Source of the DNA: Cichorium intybus
Taxonomy: Eukaryota > Streptophyta > Magnoliopsida > Asterales > Asteraceae
NCBI GenBank assembly: GCA_023525715.1
Contig: CM042012.1
Span: 52,100,504 to 52,164,503 of the forward strand
DNA: 64,000 nucleotides
Direction of reading: 5' to 3'
The notes beneath the pieces were generated by a model. It did no database searches. It was not told where the DNA came from and worked only from the letters and a program-made list of their open reading frames with translations. Positions 48,536-60,103 of the stretch are shown piece by piece (the stretch's first letter is position 1; each line of letters starts with the position of its first letter). A program made the position numbers and the translations under genes.

Positions 48536-51500
48536 TCAAACTTCTGAAAGGCCAGTTGAAGTCATGCAAAACTTCAACTTGTCTGTGGTAACCACCTTAG
48601 TGAACATATCTGCTGGATTCTTCGTTCCAAGGATTTTCTTCAGATTCAGAGTTCCATTATTGATTAACTCTCGAATGAAATGGTACCTCATCTGAATGTG
48701 TTTCGTTCTATTGTGAAACACCGGATTCTTTGCTAGGTGAACTGCACTCTGGTTGTCACAATGCAGTACACAATCCTCCTGTTGCATTCCAAGTTCTGAT
48801 AGGAAGTTCTTCAACCATATAAGCTCCTTGGCTGCTTCTTTAATAGCCATATACTCTGCTTCTGTGGTTGAAAGAGCAACACTCTTCTGTAACCTAGACA
48901 TCCAACTGATTGCCGTACCTCTGATTGTGAACACATAACCTGTTGTGCTCTTACCCGAATCCACACATCCACCCAAATCTGCATCGGCAAACCCTTCTAA
49001 GACTACCCCATTTCTCCTGAAACATAGGGCAATCTCAGCTGTTCCTTTCAAGTAGCGTAACAGCCACTTTACTCCTTCCCAATGCTCTTTTCCTGGATTT
49101 GACATGAACCTGCTCACTACTCCCACTGCATGAGCAATATCTGGTCTGGTGCATACTATTGCATACATCAAACTACCAACTGCAGATGCATAAGGAACTT
49201 TAGCCATCTGTTCTTTGTCTTCTTCCATCTTTGGGGATTGCTTCTTTGAGAGTTTTAACTGACTTCCCAAAGGTGTACTTCTGGCCTTGGCATATGCCAT
49301 GCTGAACTTTTCTAAAACTTTCTTGATGTACTTGGTTTGAGAAAGTTTTAATGTACCGGTAACTCTGTTCCTGGCTATGCTCATGCCCAATATCTGCTTA
49401 GCAGCCCCTAAGTCCTTCATCTCGAACTCTCTGGACAACTGCTTCTTAAGCTTGTTGATCTCCTGCATGTCGGATCCAGCTATCAACATGTCATCAACAT
49501 ATAATAACAGGATGATGTAAGAGGAGTTGAATTTCTTCAAGGAGCAACAGTGATCCATCTCACATCTGTGATACCCACTCCTCTGCATGAAGCTATCAAA
49601 CTTCAAGTACCACTGTCTTGGAGCTTGCTTCAAACCATACAGACTTTTCTTCAGTTTACACACCAGATTTTCCTTACCTACTGTAGGAAAACCTTCTGGT
49701 TGTACCATGTAGATGTCTTCTTCCAGGTCGCCATGGAGAAAAGTTGTTTTCACATCTAGCTGTTCTAGATGGAGATCTTCAGAGGCTACAATTCCCAAGA
49801 CCATCCTGATTGTAGTCATCTTCACAACTGGGGAAAAGATCTCATTATAATCGACCCCTCGTTTCTGTTGGAACCCTTTGACCACCAATCGTGCCTTGTA
49901 TCTTTTACTGCCATCGATCTCATCCTTTACCCGGAACACCCATTTGTTCTGCAGTGCTTTCTTCCCTGCTGGGAGCTTGACCAAGGACCAGGTCTGGTTC
50001 TTGTCAAGTGAGCTCAATTCGTCTTCCATAGCCTTCTTCCACTGTATGGAATCTTTCATCCTTAAGGCCTCTGGATAGGACTCAGGTTCACCATTCTCAG
50101 TCAACAACAAGTAATTTGCTGAAGGAGAATACCTGACTGGAGGTCTTCGTACTCTAGTGGATCTACGAATAGTAGGAGTTGAGGTCTCTGCATCATCTGC
50201 AACCCCGTCTTCAGAACTATTGTCATCTGTGCTCCCACTATCTCCATATATATCAGAGCTCCCACTGCTTCCTGAACTTTCACCTATCTCTGGAGTACTG
50301 ATAGGTTTCACAACGTCATCTTCAGAGATTTCTTCAAACTCGACTTGACTTTCTGTTTTCTCTGGTTGCTTATTTCTGCCTGAGCTCTCTGTAAGTTCAT
50401 CTTTATATAGGACGTTCTCGTTGAACACCACATCCCGGCTTCTGATAACCTTTTTATTTTGGTTATCCCAGAAGCGGTACCCCATGTCATCCAACCCATA
50501 GCCTATAAAAGTGCATTTCCTTGCTTTTGCCTCTAGCTTGTCTCTCTCCGAGTCTTTAACTTTGACATAAGAGACACAACCGAAAACCTTCAAGTGTTTG
50601 AGAGAAATATCACGACCTAGCCATTCCTCTTCTGGAATCTTGAACCCTATGGGGACTGAGGGTCCTCTGTTGATTAAATACGCTGCTATGTTAACCGCAT
50701 CTGCCCAGAACATCTTGGGTAAACCTGCATGCAGTCTCATGCTTTTAGCCCTTTCGTTCAATGTACGGTTCATCCTCTCAGCTACTCCATTCTGCTGAGG
50801 TGTCTCTGGAACCGTCTTCTGCATTCTGATTCCCTGGTCAGCACAGTAATCAACAAATTCTTTGTTACTGTATTCGCCCCCATTATCTGATCTGAAACAC
50901 TTGATCTTCAAGTCTGTTTCATTTTCCACAGAAGCCTTCCATTTCTTGAAAGTGCTGAAAACTTCAGACTTATGCTTCAAGAAATAAACCCAAACCTTCC
51001 TTGTGCAATCGTCTATGAACGTGACATAGTATCGGGATCCTCCCACTGAAGAAACTGAAGTGGGACCGTAGACATCTGAATGAACTAGCTCCAATTTCCC
51101 GGACTTGGGCTGATGACCAACCTTCTTGAAAGTAACTTTCTTCTGTTTGCCAAGAACACATGGCTCACAGAAATCGACTTTCACAGTCTTCAACTCTGGT
51201 ATTCTTCCTTTGGAAACTAGCATCTTCATTCCCTTCTCACTCATATGCCCAAGTCTTTGGGGCCATAGAGTAGATGCCCCAACTTCTTCAACAGCGTGTG
51301 CTTCGGCATCAGAAACTTCCACCATATAAAGTGTACCCCGCTTCTGTCCTCTAGCAACAACTAAATTCCCTTTTGTCACCTTCCACTGATGATCACCAAA
51401 TGTAACATGGTGACCTTCATCATCAAGCTGCCCCACGGATATTAACATCCTCTTCAAGTCAGGAATGAACTTGACATTCTTCAAAGTCCAATTTGTACCT

Positions 51501-52483
51501 AAAGTTGTCTTGAGGACCACATCCCCAACACCTGTAATATCCAGGCTCTTGTTGTCTGCTAGTCTGACCTTTCCTTTGTACTGCCGAAAATTCTGCATTA
51601 CTTCTCTGGAATGACTAGCATGGAACGACGCACCAGAATCCATGATCCAGGATTCTTTTGAGTTTTCAACACAGCAAATGAGCGCATCATCTTCAGAATC
51701 TACTGCCATATTGACTTCCTTCTTTCCTTTGTCTGCCGAAGGCTTTGGGCACTGATTTCTGAAGTGACCTTTCTCCTTGTAGTTCCAACAGGTAATATCC
51801 GACCTGTTCTTTGACTGACCTCTCTTTCTCGACTTTGATCTTCCTCTACCACCGCCTCCTCTGTTGGACTTCCTTCCCCTGCCTTCAGTGCTTAGAAGAC
51901 TACTGGAAGATTCCCCGATACTACGTCTGCGCACATCCTCACTAAGGATTAAATTTCGAATGCTTTCGAACGTCAGCTTAGCACCTCCGATTGAACTGCT
52001 GACTGCTGTAACCGTACCGGACCAACTTTCAGGCAAAGATGATAGTAGCAGCAATGCCTGAACTTCATCTTCAAATTTAATATCAACCGATATTAACCTC
52101 GACAATATTTAATTGAATTCATTTATATGATCAGTTGCTGAACTACCCTTCATCATCTTCAAATTTACCAGCTGTCTGATCAGAAAAACTTTATTCGACG
52201 CCGAGGGTTTCTCGTACATGTCAGATAGCGCCTTGATCAACCCATGAGTTGTCTTCACATTGACAATATTGTAAGCAACGTTCTTTGCCAATGACAACCT
52301 CACCACACCAAGAGCCTGCCGGTCTAACAATTCCCAATCCTCCGGCCTCATGTAAAAAGGCTTCTCTTCAGACAGAGGTTCATGTAACCCTTTTTGATAG
52401 AGATAGTCTTCGATTTGCATTTTCCAGAAACCGAAATCGTGACCATCGAATTTGTCGATCTTAACTCTCCCATCTTCAGCCAT
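48536..52483 (-). pseudogene. Copia-3 gag-pol polyprotein, one internal stop
   Basis: A single minus-strand frame of about 1315 codons from ATG at 52483 to the stop at 48536, interrupted only by TAA at 52109-52111 (after ATDHINEFN). In order: UBN2-type gag (MAEDGRVKIDKFDGHDFGFW); a zinc knuckle whose second Cys is Tyr (CWNYKEKGHFRNQC); protease WIMDSGASFHAS; pre-integrase RLGHMSEKGM; integrase with Asp (VHSDVYGP), Asp (RSDNGGEY) and Glu (NGVAERMN) spaced D62D35E; reverse transcriptase QLDVKTTFLHGD and LLYVDDMLIAG; RNase H EGFADADLGG and TTEAEYMAI. Only the stop and the Cys-to-Tyr change clearly disable it; Leu in DADLGG, where Trp is usual, is a further oddity. Confidence 0.88.
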
Positions 52484-52621
52484 AGCTCAAAAAACAATAT
52501 TTTATATTTTTTATAAGGCCAATCGAAACCTCGTTTCTGATGTGGAAGATCAGACTAAGCTGCAACCACAGAGCATACGCGAGATACGACTTCCTTTAAA
52601 CCCGGAGCCCTGATACCAGTT

Positions 52622-53155
52622 TGTTGGGATATAACAAAACGAGTTAAGCACTTCAAACAAATTGATATTTGATTTCGGTGACACGAGCGGAATAAAATTA
52701 CCGAAATAAACGGTAAACGAAAATGTAAAATCGGAACACAATATTTAACGTGGTTCGGTCACGGGATCACGACCTACGTCCACGGGCGAACGAGAGAGAG
52801 AGTTTTATTATCACCAAAGAAATTACAATCATACAAGGCCTAAACTGTCCTTGTAATATGATCATTCACAATATTGTATCACTTAAATTTTTGGCTGCCA
52901 AATAAAGGCTCTGCACAAAAATACCTCATAATATATCTCTTTGGAATTTTTAGCTCATAAGAGTTTCTAATGTTTCCTCTTGATTTTTGCTTGTTGTTGG
53001 TGCATGTTCTCAACCAAAAAACCATTTATTTATAGGCATGAGAATGCCATGTGAATGTGCAAATTGAAGTCAGGCGTGAAGAATATTTTCCAATTTTCCT
53101 CACCTACCATTTTGTTGACTTTAATATTTGTTTGTTCAAACATTCATATTTAACA
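52622..53155 (-). repeat. Copia-3 5' LTR (534 bp)
   Basis: Same length as the 3' LTR. The primer site (complement of ccctgatacca) lies directly outside it at about 52608-52618. Confidence 0.92.
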
Positions 53156-53160
53156 TGTAA

Positions 53161-53328
53161 CTGTATTGTACATCATGTGGATGAATCAAAATTTTAAGTG
53201 GAAATATCACTTTCCATTTGTTTGGGATGAATATGACACCTTGAATCCCGATATGCCTAGACATCCAGGAGTGGCTGGGTTCAAGTTTATTTCTGCAAAG
53301 AGTGGGTTTGTGTTGTGTGGTGATTGGT
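53161..53328 (+). pseudogene. Unrecognised host reading frame, 3' part
   Basis: Continuation of the frame split by copia-3, ending with ...FVLCGDW and TGA at 53326-53328. See the 5' part at 47680-47902. Confidence 0.4.
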
Positions 53329-53681
53329 GATGGTGGTTGGTAGTGGTGATCGATGACGGTGGCTTCATTTTTCTATTAATAATATATTTAGATATTTAAT
53401 TTAAAATCCACATGGATGCCATGTTGACGTTATGTGGACATTGAAGATGAACACTTTCTTTAGTCAACGTTCATATCAGCTTGATTACCGAGAGGTCCTT
53501 CGTTTCTTCCAAAATGGCATAGATTTTATTATTTTGGTGGTCTAAAAGATATAAAATTTAATTCAGAGACCATTTAAAACTAAGATAGAGTTGATAGGGT
53601 TTTGACGGCGATAATCCTAATTTTTATAATTATTCGTGAATCATGAGTAAATAGCTAAAATATTCTAACCTTTTTAGCTAA
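53329..53681. other. Intergenic DNA between the split frame and the Helitron
   Basis: A short ggtggt-rich run (53326-53370), then AT-rich sequence with no visible gene. It ends at the Helitron insertion site ...tttttagctaa. Confidence 0.4.
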
Positions 53682-53692
53682 CTAGTGGGGAT

Positions 53693-53709
53693 CCCGTGCT
53701 TTGCACGGG
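53693..53709. other. Helitron terminal hairpin
   Basis: cccgtgc-ttt-gcacggg on the + strand: perfect 7-bp stem, 3-nt loop, next to the terminal CTAG. Confidence 0.7.
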
Positions 53710-53724
53710 GCGAGGCGAAGTATT

Positions 53725-54207
53725 TACCTGGTTTCTGTTGCTGAAGCGATCTCACGATACAGCTGCACGACACGTAAAGTTCCAGCACCTATAATATGAA
53801 ATTGATAGTAATTTACTTTTTATTCAAATTTTATAGTAAATAAGAAAAAGAAAACATGTGGAAACGTACCTTATGAATAGATTCAAGTTCCTTGAGTTCG
53901 GCTTGAGTTTTTGGCACTTGAAGTGTTTCTCGGGTAAATATTTCTTGAAGTCTAGCAATGCGCTTCTTTGCATACGTATCAGCAAACTAAATTAAAAGGA
54001 TAAATTTGTTATCATAAAATTGTTTGCCCAAAATATCATTTTAATAGCAAACTTCCTACACGTTTGTAAGGCCCTTGGGTCTGGAACAGATGTGAATGGG
54101 AAAAGTTGCAACTTCTGTCCCGTCCAAAAGACGTGAATGCCCTCCTCGTCATCATCATCATCAAAAATAGCCCTAAGAAGGTTGTCTAGTATTGTCCCAT
54201 GTAACAA
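53725..54207 (-). pseudogene. Captured exon fragments, unrecognised gene
   Basis: Three minus-strand exon-like pieces: about 54207-54060 (GTILDNLLRAIF, an acidic DDDDDEE run, then HVFWTGQKLQLFPFTSVPDP); about 53988-53872 (FADTYAKKRIARLQEIF, ELKELESIHK, then a gtacgt donor); and about 53790-53728 (AGTLRVVQLYREIASATET, then a gtaaat donor). Splice-like junctions are kept. I cannot name the gene, and more than one source gene is possible. Confidence 0.4.
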
Positions 54208-54336
54208 TCTTTATTACAAATTTCAATAATAGTATAATGTTTAACCTTGATATTTTTAGTTGTTACCAAACCAAGAGATCAAGATATATAGTGTTGAATT
54301 AGTGAATTACTTGAAAGTTGACTTGCTTTTACAAAC

Positions 54337-54927
54337 CTTTGTATGAACTGCCAAATTACTGACTGCTATTATTGGAGATCTGTTGGAGTCACATGCAAAA
54401 TCAACCATTGATCCAGATGGATAACCCTCATGCTTCTGGCAAATTAGGATAACATTTGATGAATAGTTTTGTTATAGGTCAAATCAAACTGATTATTAAA
54501 TGGAGTGATTGTCTGATTGCTAATACTTAAATTGAATATAACCCTAAGTAAGATTACTCCACCATACTTAACCTAACTAAACTAAAAATTCATATTGTAA
54601 AATTGAACATCTGGATTTGTTGGAATAATAACCTTATTGAAAACATGAATGTTATACCCCCTAATGAAAAAGAAAGTTTAGAGAACCTGAGAGAAAGTAT
54701 AAAGCATGCCACGAATGCTATGATCAAGGATAGTCCTGACTTCCTCAATAGGAGGCAGTCTAGCAGCCTTCTCCTACAATAACAAACAAAGCACATGTCA
54801 ACTACACAATAAACATATGAATCTGCGAAAATTGAGTACAGACTTAGACACACATTGGGGCTAATTCATGTTATGAAGGTACCTGATAAGCTTTGATCAG
54901 CTGAAAGACTTGAGCGATAACATCGCT
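54337..54927 (-). pseudogene. Captured exons resembling glutamyl-tRNA reductase-binding protein
   Basis: Three consecutive minus-strand exons with GT donors and AG acceptors, all in phase: about 54927-54883 (DVIAQVFQLIKAYQ), 54773-54687 (29 codons, EKAARLPPIEEVRTILDHSI then RGMLYTFSQ) and 54435-54337 (33 codons, KHEGYPSGSMVDFACDSNRS then PIIAVSNLAVHTK). The joined text resembles the PNPO-like, FMN-binding split-barrel plastid proteins that bind glutamyl-tRNA reductase in haem and chlorophyll synthesis. Identification is from memory of the family pattern. The catalytic-domain remainder is missing, so it is a fragment. Confidence 0.5.
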
Positions 54928-55160
54928 CTAGTAAATCCGAAGGTTAAAATATCAACATAATTATCATGAAGTCGACCCAATCTCACCAATTCTTTCAAGC
55001 ATTTCATCAAGCGAATATGAATCAAGCTACTGATATCCTGAGTGAGTGGAAAAGATCAAGAAAATGAGAAAAAGGGTAAAAATGTCCAATTGGATGAAAA
55101 GTAAAAAAGCTTGATACATTGCCTATCAAAATAGTTGACATAACATTTAACTGAAAGCTC

Positions 55161-55435
55161 TTACTCACATCGATAATACCAAGTGGAAGGGTTCAACGCG
55201 TACATGGAATGAGAATAATTGAAAGACATCCTTTCAAGAGGCTCCAATGGTGAAACGCTGTTAAGGACACAGTCGTTGTGACCCAACACTCTGAAAATCA
55301 ATGGGTTCACTAAAGCTTGTGAAAAGTTGCCACATTGTACATGAACATCAATCACCGGGCATGTTGGGCACGTGTTTTGGACCTCAACAGTGTACGTGGG
55401 TGGCTTGTTGAACCCAGTTTGCGTCTGCTTTAGGC
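55161..55435 (-). pseudogene. Captured TPD1-like (At1g05835-type) gene fragment
   Basis: The minus-strand frame reads SLKQTQTGFNKPPTYTVEVQ, NTCPTCPVIDVHVQCGNFSQ, ALVNPLIFRVLGHNDCVLNS and SFNYSHSMYALNPSTWYYRC, then Glu and a stop at 55161-55163. The cysteine spacing (CxxC, CG, DC and a final C) and the ...PSTWYY.CE ending match plant TPD1-like small secreted proteins, related to TAPETUM DETERMINANT 1. The signal-peptide exon is absent: the frame is preceded by a stop and by a possible acceptor. It is probably a captured last exon. Confidence 0.65.
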
Positions 55436-56516
55436 TCGGACCATTTCTTTCACACCTTTCGCCATTCTACCTTCCTTGGATCTGACCCCTGGTATCGCTA
55501 CAGTTGCAACTCGATTTCTCCCTAAATCTTTCTTTCAATTTCAGATTCACGCACACAGAAGATCGAGGTGTGTGTGCGTGCGTGTTTGTGATTGCTGCTA
55601 CAACCCTCAATCTCGCTTCCTTCTTTCCCGATCTGATGAACATTGCAACCCACAAAGGTCTCATTCAGACTTAATCTTGCTTCCATTCTGATCGATTTCT
55701 CCTAAATCAAGTGTATGTTTGCGTGTTCGTGTTTTTGGTTCGAATTCTCCCTCCCGACTCCCCCTTTTTTTTCTGACATCGACTTTGCGTGTTTTGGAAA
55801 GAGGAGTGGCAGCCCACTGGAACAAAAGAAACGACAGCTGGGGTTTTAAGCAAAATGAAATCAAGAAATAACAAAACGAAAAATATTTAAATGATCAACA
55901 GATACACAACACCTTGTTTTGATGCGCAACGTGGTGGTTTATGCTTCTTCCTGACTACTTTCTTTATCAATTTCCCTCACAAGCACGCATCTCCAACAAC
56001 GAAATGCAAAACTTCCAAAGAAGAAGCAAAGCGAACGGTGATGTAGAAACAGGAAAAGCCCGACTTCCTCAACCTATCGGTCGAGTCAAAACCCCGAGAA
56101 AAACTATAGGTTGATGTCGGTAGTCAGAGGCGGCGTATAGGGCGATGGGGGTGGTGCTGAACAGCGGCGTAATCGATGTTGGTGGCGGTGAGAGCTTCGC
56201 GTCGAGGTCCGCATACGGTGGCGCATAATTAAAGCCCCGGCAGCACAAATTGCAGCCAGGCACCGTCATCGCGAATCGGTAAACGGTATGCGTGAAGTTG
56301 GAAGTGAGATTGCGTCGATGAGTAGGCGATGGTGTCGTTTGGTGGATAAATACGTGTCCTCTTGAGAAGCATATGCAGATGTGAATAAGAGATGGAGAAA
56401 AAACGGGTTTCCGAAATATTGAGAAACCGGATCAAAAAGGGGAAAAAAACGTTACATGAGGAGATGAAAATGACGTAAAAAACAAACGTACAACAAAACC
56501 CAAAAACACACGCAAA
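55436..56516 (-). other. Remaining Helitron cargo
   Basis: GC-richer than its surroundings. Positions 55476-55800 look like a 5' UTR or promoter (CT-rich, a gtgtgtgcgtgcgtg run). Positions 56069-56435 have a minus open frame (CNLCCRGFNYAPPYADLDAK) that I cannot identify. Origin from several captured host loci is likely. Confidence 0.35.
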
Positions 56517-56529
56517 TTAAATAGATAGA

Positions 56530-58429
56530 TAATATCATAAATGGCCCTATATATTGGGTTTTTTCTTGGACTAAATCGCAACTGTTTATTTTTCCTTAAA
56601 AAACAATTGCCTTTTCTTTTGATTTACATCTTTTAGCGTTTACTTGGAATTTCCGGTGTTATACAATTTATTTTGCCAAAACCCTCAACTTTCTATTTTT
56701 GAACAAACCCTTCAACTTTCTTTCTAAAAATATTCCCATTCGACAAATATTTTCGAATCTAATATCAACTTTTGTGATTTACTTGTTAGAATATTTTCTA
56801 AGTTCAGAAGTGATTAGATCATTAATAATATCATTATATTTCTTTGACACTTCATTTTTATTTCTGTTTGAAACAATTTTTTTTTCTCATAATTCTTAGA
56901 AAAAACTACAAATTTGGTCTATATATGTTTGTCAAAAAATTGGGGTTTCAGTTCCTAGGGCTTTGATATTTACCTATATGGTTTTTATGGGCATGATTAT
57001 TTGGCCCCTCCTTTTAACACCGTCGGTTTGATTCATTTAACTCATGGTAAAATGACATTTTTACCATTTATTTTATATTTTGTATTAAAACATCATGGAA
57101 CCACCGACACCCTTCTATGTTAAAAGATATGACAACCACCATTAGTCACCGTTGGCACTGATTTCACCTTCGACAACCACCACCAATCACCACTGACACC
57201 CCTTCCTCATCCGACAACCACTGCGAGTCACCACATACACTCTTTTTCACGTCCGACAACCATCATCAATCACCACAGGGTAAATACATAAATACTTACA
57301 TATTTAGGGTATGATAGAATAAGGATATATATTGGGCTGAACATACACCTAATTAAATTGAGTTTAAAAAAAATGTAAATGTATGAATGTATGCCTTGTG
57401 TGTCTCAATGCAATTGAAGTTGGCACACTCATTAAATGAACACCACCCCCACTACAACACTACCTCTATAGCGTTTTGGTTTATCAATTGAGCAAAGGTG
57501 GGTATTATATAAGGTTTAAGGGTGTTCTTCTATGCTTGGTAAGTGGTAGTTATTATCACCGATTGAAATACGAATATAGGTATTATGAAGATAATATTGA
57601 ATATTTGGAGCTTGAGAATTGGCCTCATCGATCGGTCCATTTTGAATTGAACCGAATTGAACCAGAAGTCCCTGAGATTGAGTAGGTGGTTGGTAAAGTT
57701 TAAAAAGGAAACTTTCATTCGTTGTCATCTTCTTTGTCAAAACCGCAAGTCTCCACAATATGTTTTTCTGAATCGAAGTGAATCATGTTTAGCCCTGCAA
57801 ACTATCAGACCCCGAATAAAAAAAATGCAATAATAGATCTAAACCTGTAAACCAGCACAAACTGTTTATCTTTTTACAAGGAAGCAAAAAATGAATATGA
57901 CGTTTGATTTTGCAATTGGAAAATTATATTTATTCCTACTATATCCTCATACATTATCTTTCTACCTACTAAAAAATAACAACTGGAATCCACTAATTAT
58001 TTTTTCTCAATTTAATCTCTTGATTTTGACATTTGTTTTGATGATTCCAATTATTTTTTCTCAATTTAATCTCTTGATTTTGATATTTGTTTTGATCTAG
58101 TGAGTAGAAAGATATTTTAGAATGATATAGAATCTCCCATCTTTCTCTTTGTATTAAAAAATTATATTTTTCATTAAAAGTTTAATGTTAAAAACTAAAA
58201 AAATGAAAAAGTTGGTTTAAAAGAAAATAAATTGTCAAATTTGAAGTTTTTTTTTTCAGATTTTTTTCTTCCAAAAAGTTGTTGAAAATATCACCAAAAA
58301 ACCTGCTAAATAATCAAAATGGATAAAAAAATAACAGAATTTTTTTAAATAAAAGGTTAAAATTTAATGCCAAAAAATTTAATTTAAAGAAGTTTTAGGT
58401 TATTAACCCTAATATTTAACCATTTAATA
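56530..58429. other. Intergenic AT-rich DNA with old repeats
   Basis: No supported gene. Positions 57095-57280 hold four degenerate units with cgacaaccacc(a/g) and caatcacca. Positions 57476-57685 have a short open frame with no family match. Confidence 0.45.
57997..58104. repeat. 54-bp tandem duplication
   Basis: The phrase ttattttttctcaatttaat starts at 57997 and 58051; the copies are almost identical. Confidence 0.85.
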
Positions 58430-59109
58430 AATTATTGATCATGAGCATCCCAAAAGACCTCAACGTTCTATGGCAAAGAACGAAAGACGTTTGACTTTCC
58501 GATGAATCCACGCTCAGTAGACTTTTATATTAGAGAAAAATTGTATTTGTTTCTACTTTTTATTATTACTCATGTTAAATTATGGTATGTGTATTAAAAT
58601 ATTATTTATTTTATTAAATATAAATTTTTTCACAATTTCACCAACATGAATAGAAAAAAAAAAAATAAATACAATTTCTCTTTATATTACGCCGTAGACA
58701 CTGTTGCTTTCAGTAAAAAGATCTATTCAGAAAAATTCTAGGACAGTTAGCAATCAGGGACAACGACTTCCGACGTTCAGCTTCTTCGGTACGTTGGGCT
58801 ATTCTCGTTTACTTTTCTGTTCTTTTGTTAGCTCCGATCGTTGGAGGGTTGCGACAGGCGAGCGTAGTCATAAGACGACGGTTAGTCGACGACTGTTCGG
58901 TTCTCGTACTTTGTCCTTGCTGTTTACTTTTTTTCTGCCAGGCCGTACCTATCTTCACTATTCATTTCTTTGTATTTCTTTGTTGCCTGTTGCGTTCATC
59001 TTTTCTGTAAAATTACTTTAAAATTTTGATCGATGATGTCCCTATTTTTCGAAATTTAGTAGTTCTGGAGTTTTTAGATTTCTCTTTTCGAGCTATACTG
59101 ACTGCTTAT
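58430..59109 (+). promoter_or_regulatory. 5' leader of F-box unit C, left part
   Basis: A diverged copy of the Unit A and B leader: gagcatcccaaaagacctcaacg, gacaacgacttccgacgttcagc, ttctcgtttacttttc, then gatgatgtcc..atttttcgaaatttagtagtt. It is interrupted by a MITE (58532-58681) and by a hAT element (59110-60095). Confidence 0.45.
58532..58681. mobile_element. 150-bp MITE, TSD ttatatt
   Basis: Inverted ends (agagaaaaattgtatttg at the left, complement of agagaaattgtattta at the right), flanked by ttatatt at 58525-58531 and 58682-58688. The TSD could be 7 or 8 bp, so the superfamily is unsure (hAT-like most likely). Unit B has an uninterrupted ttcatattatgccg here. Confidence 0.7.
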
Positions 59110-60095
59110 CAGGGCCGGTCCGTTGATTTTAAGGGCCCTGTACAGAAATTAAAAAATGGGCCCCTAAACGTAACTCTTTTCTTCTTTTACGTTTTTTTAC
59201 CATCAGATAGATATTTAGAAGACATAATTTTAAAAAATAAATAAATCATATAACAATTCAATAATAATTAAATAAAAACTAAAAATTAAAACAATAACAA
59301 AAATTCTCCTTTGAAAACTTGAAGCCGACCAAAACCTATGTGATGTGTAATATTGAAATCTTAATTTTACTTAGGTAATATCGAAATCTTATTCAGGCTC
59401 GAAACAATGAATATTGGGCTGTAAATTTATCTTTTTATAGAAAACCTTTTTAAAATACAAATTTATATTTATATTTTTATAGAAAAACTGACATAAGATA
59501 AGCTATTTACTATTATCTATTGAGCTTCCCGTGAGCTAAGCATAGACACTAAACATGGAGAATAGCTAAAGAAGGATAATAGTAAATATGATTTGCAATC
59601 CTTCTTGAAGTTCCACAAAAAAGTGGCGTTAATAAAGCTTTCTTTTAAAAAGAAAGGAAACTGGTCTTTCGGTATTATAAAGAACCCAAAAGGTTAAAGA
59701 TAATAGTAATACAGAACAAATATAAAAAACTAATTTTAAAAGGATATAAGAGAATTTGCTTTCAAGATGAAGATCCCAAAAAAGAAAGACAAATATAATA
59801 TTTCAAAATGTTTTGGATCACACGCGTATGACATAGCAGAATTTCCCAATAGCCCATATAAAGCAAAACGCGCTAAAAATTTGAACTTAATTTGTACCTC
59901 ACCAGCTTCGAGCTCAGGACCTCAGATTCTAAGTATAAGCGCCTTTGCCATTCGAACCATCAGTTTTTTGTTTATCTATTACGAAAACTTAATACATATA
60001 CAATATTTACATTGTATACGTATAAAATTTCGGGCCCCCCAACGACACGGGCCCTGTGCGGTCGCACACCTCGCACTTGCCTACGGCCGGCCCTG
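59110..60095. mobile_element. Non-autonomous hAT element, 986 bp, TSD ctgcttat
   Basis: The ends cagggccggtccg and the complement of cggccggccctg form hAT-type TIRs. An exact 8-bp duplication ctgcttat lies at 59102-59109 and 60096-60103. Next to the TIRs are gggccctg repeats on both sides. No transposase is seen. It splits the Unit C leader within a phrase that is continuous in Units A and B. Confidence 0.88.
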
Positions 60096-60103
60096 CTGCT
60101 TAT

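Larger units (their letters stand above)
47903..53155 (-). mobile_element. Ty1-copia element 3 (5253 bp), minus strand, TSD tgtaa, nearly intact
   Basis: Two 534-bp LTRs (47903-48436, 52622-53155) differ at about 8 positions (1.5%). An exact tgtaa duplication lies at 47898-47902 and 53156-53160. One long polyprotein frame on the minus strand is broken only by a single stop. The primer site TGGTATCAGGGC follows the 5' LTR, and a purine-rich tract (complement of atctcccactt) precedes the 3' LTR. Confidence 0.93.
53682..56529 (-). mobile_element. Helitron candidate with captured host-gene fragments
   Basis: Read on the minus strand, the 3' end has a perfect 7-bp hairpin (CCCGTGC, loop AAA, GCACGGG; + strand 53693-53709) seven bases before terminal CTAG (53682-53685), followed by T. 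The proposed 5' end is TCTATCTATTTAA after an A (+ strand about 56517-56529). Joining the flanks leaves a simple A-T target without duplication. It has no RepHel protein. It carries intron-containing pieces of at least two recognisable host genes, as expected of gene-capturing plant Helitrons. Confidence 0.55.

Noticed and set aside
49550..50798. Several + strand open frames across 48.7-52.1 kb
   Set aside because: Antisense shadows of the copia-3 polyprotein.
57476..57685. 69-residue open frame (MVYQLSKGGYYIRFKG...)
   Set aside because: No family match, no conserved neighbours, length within chance expectation.
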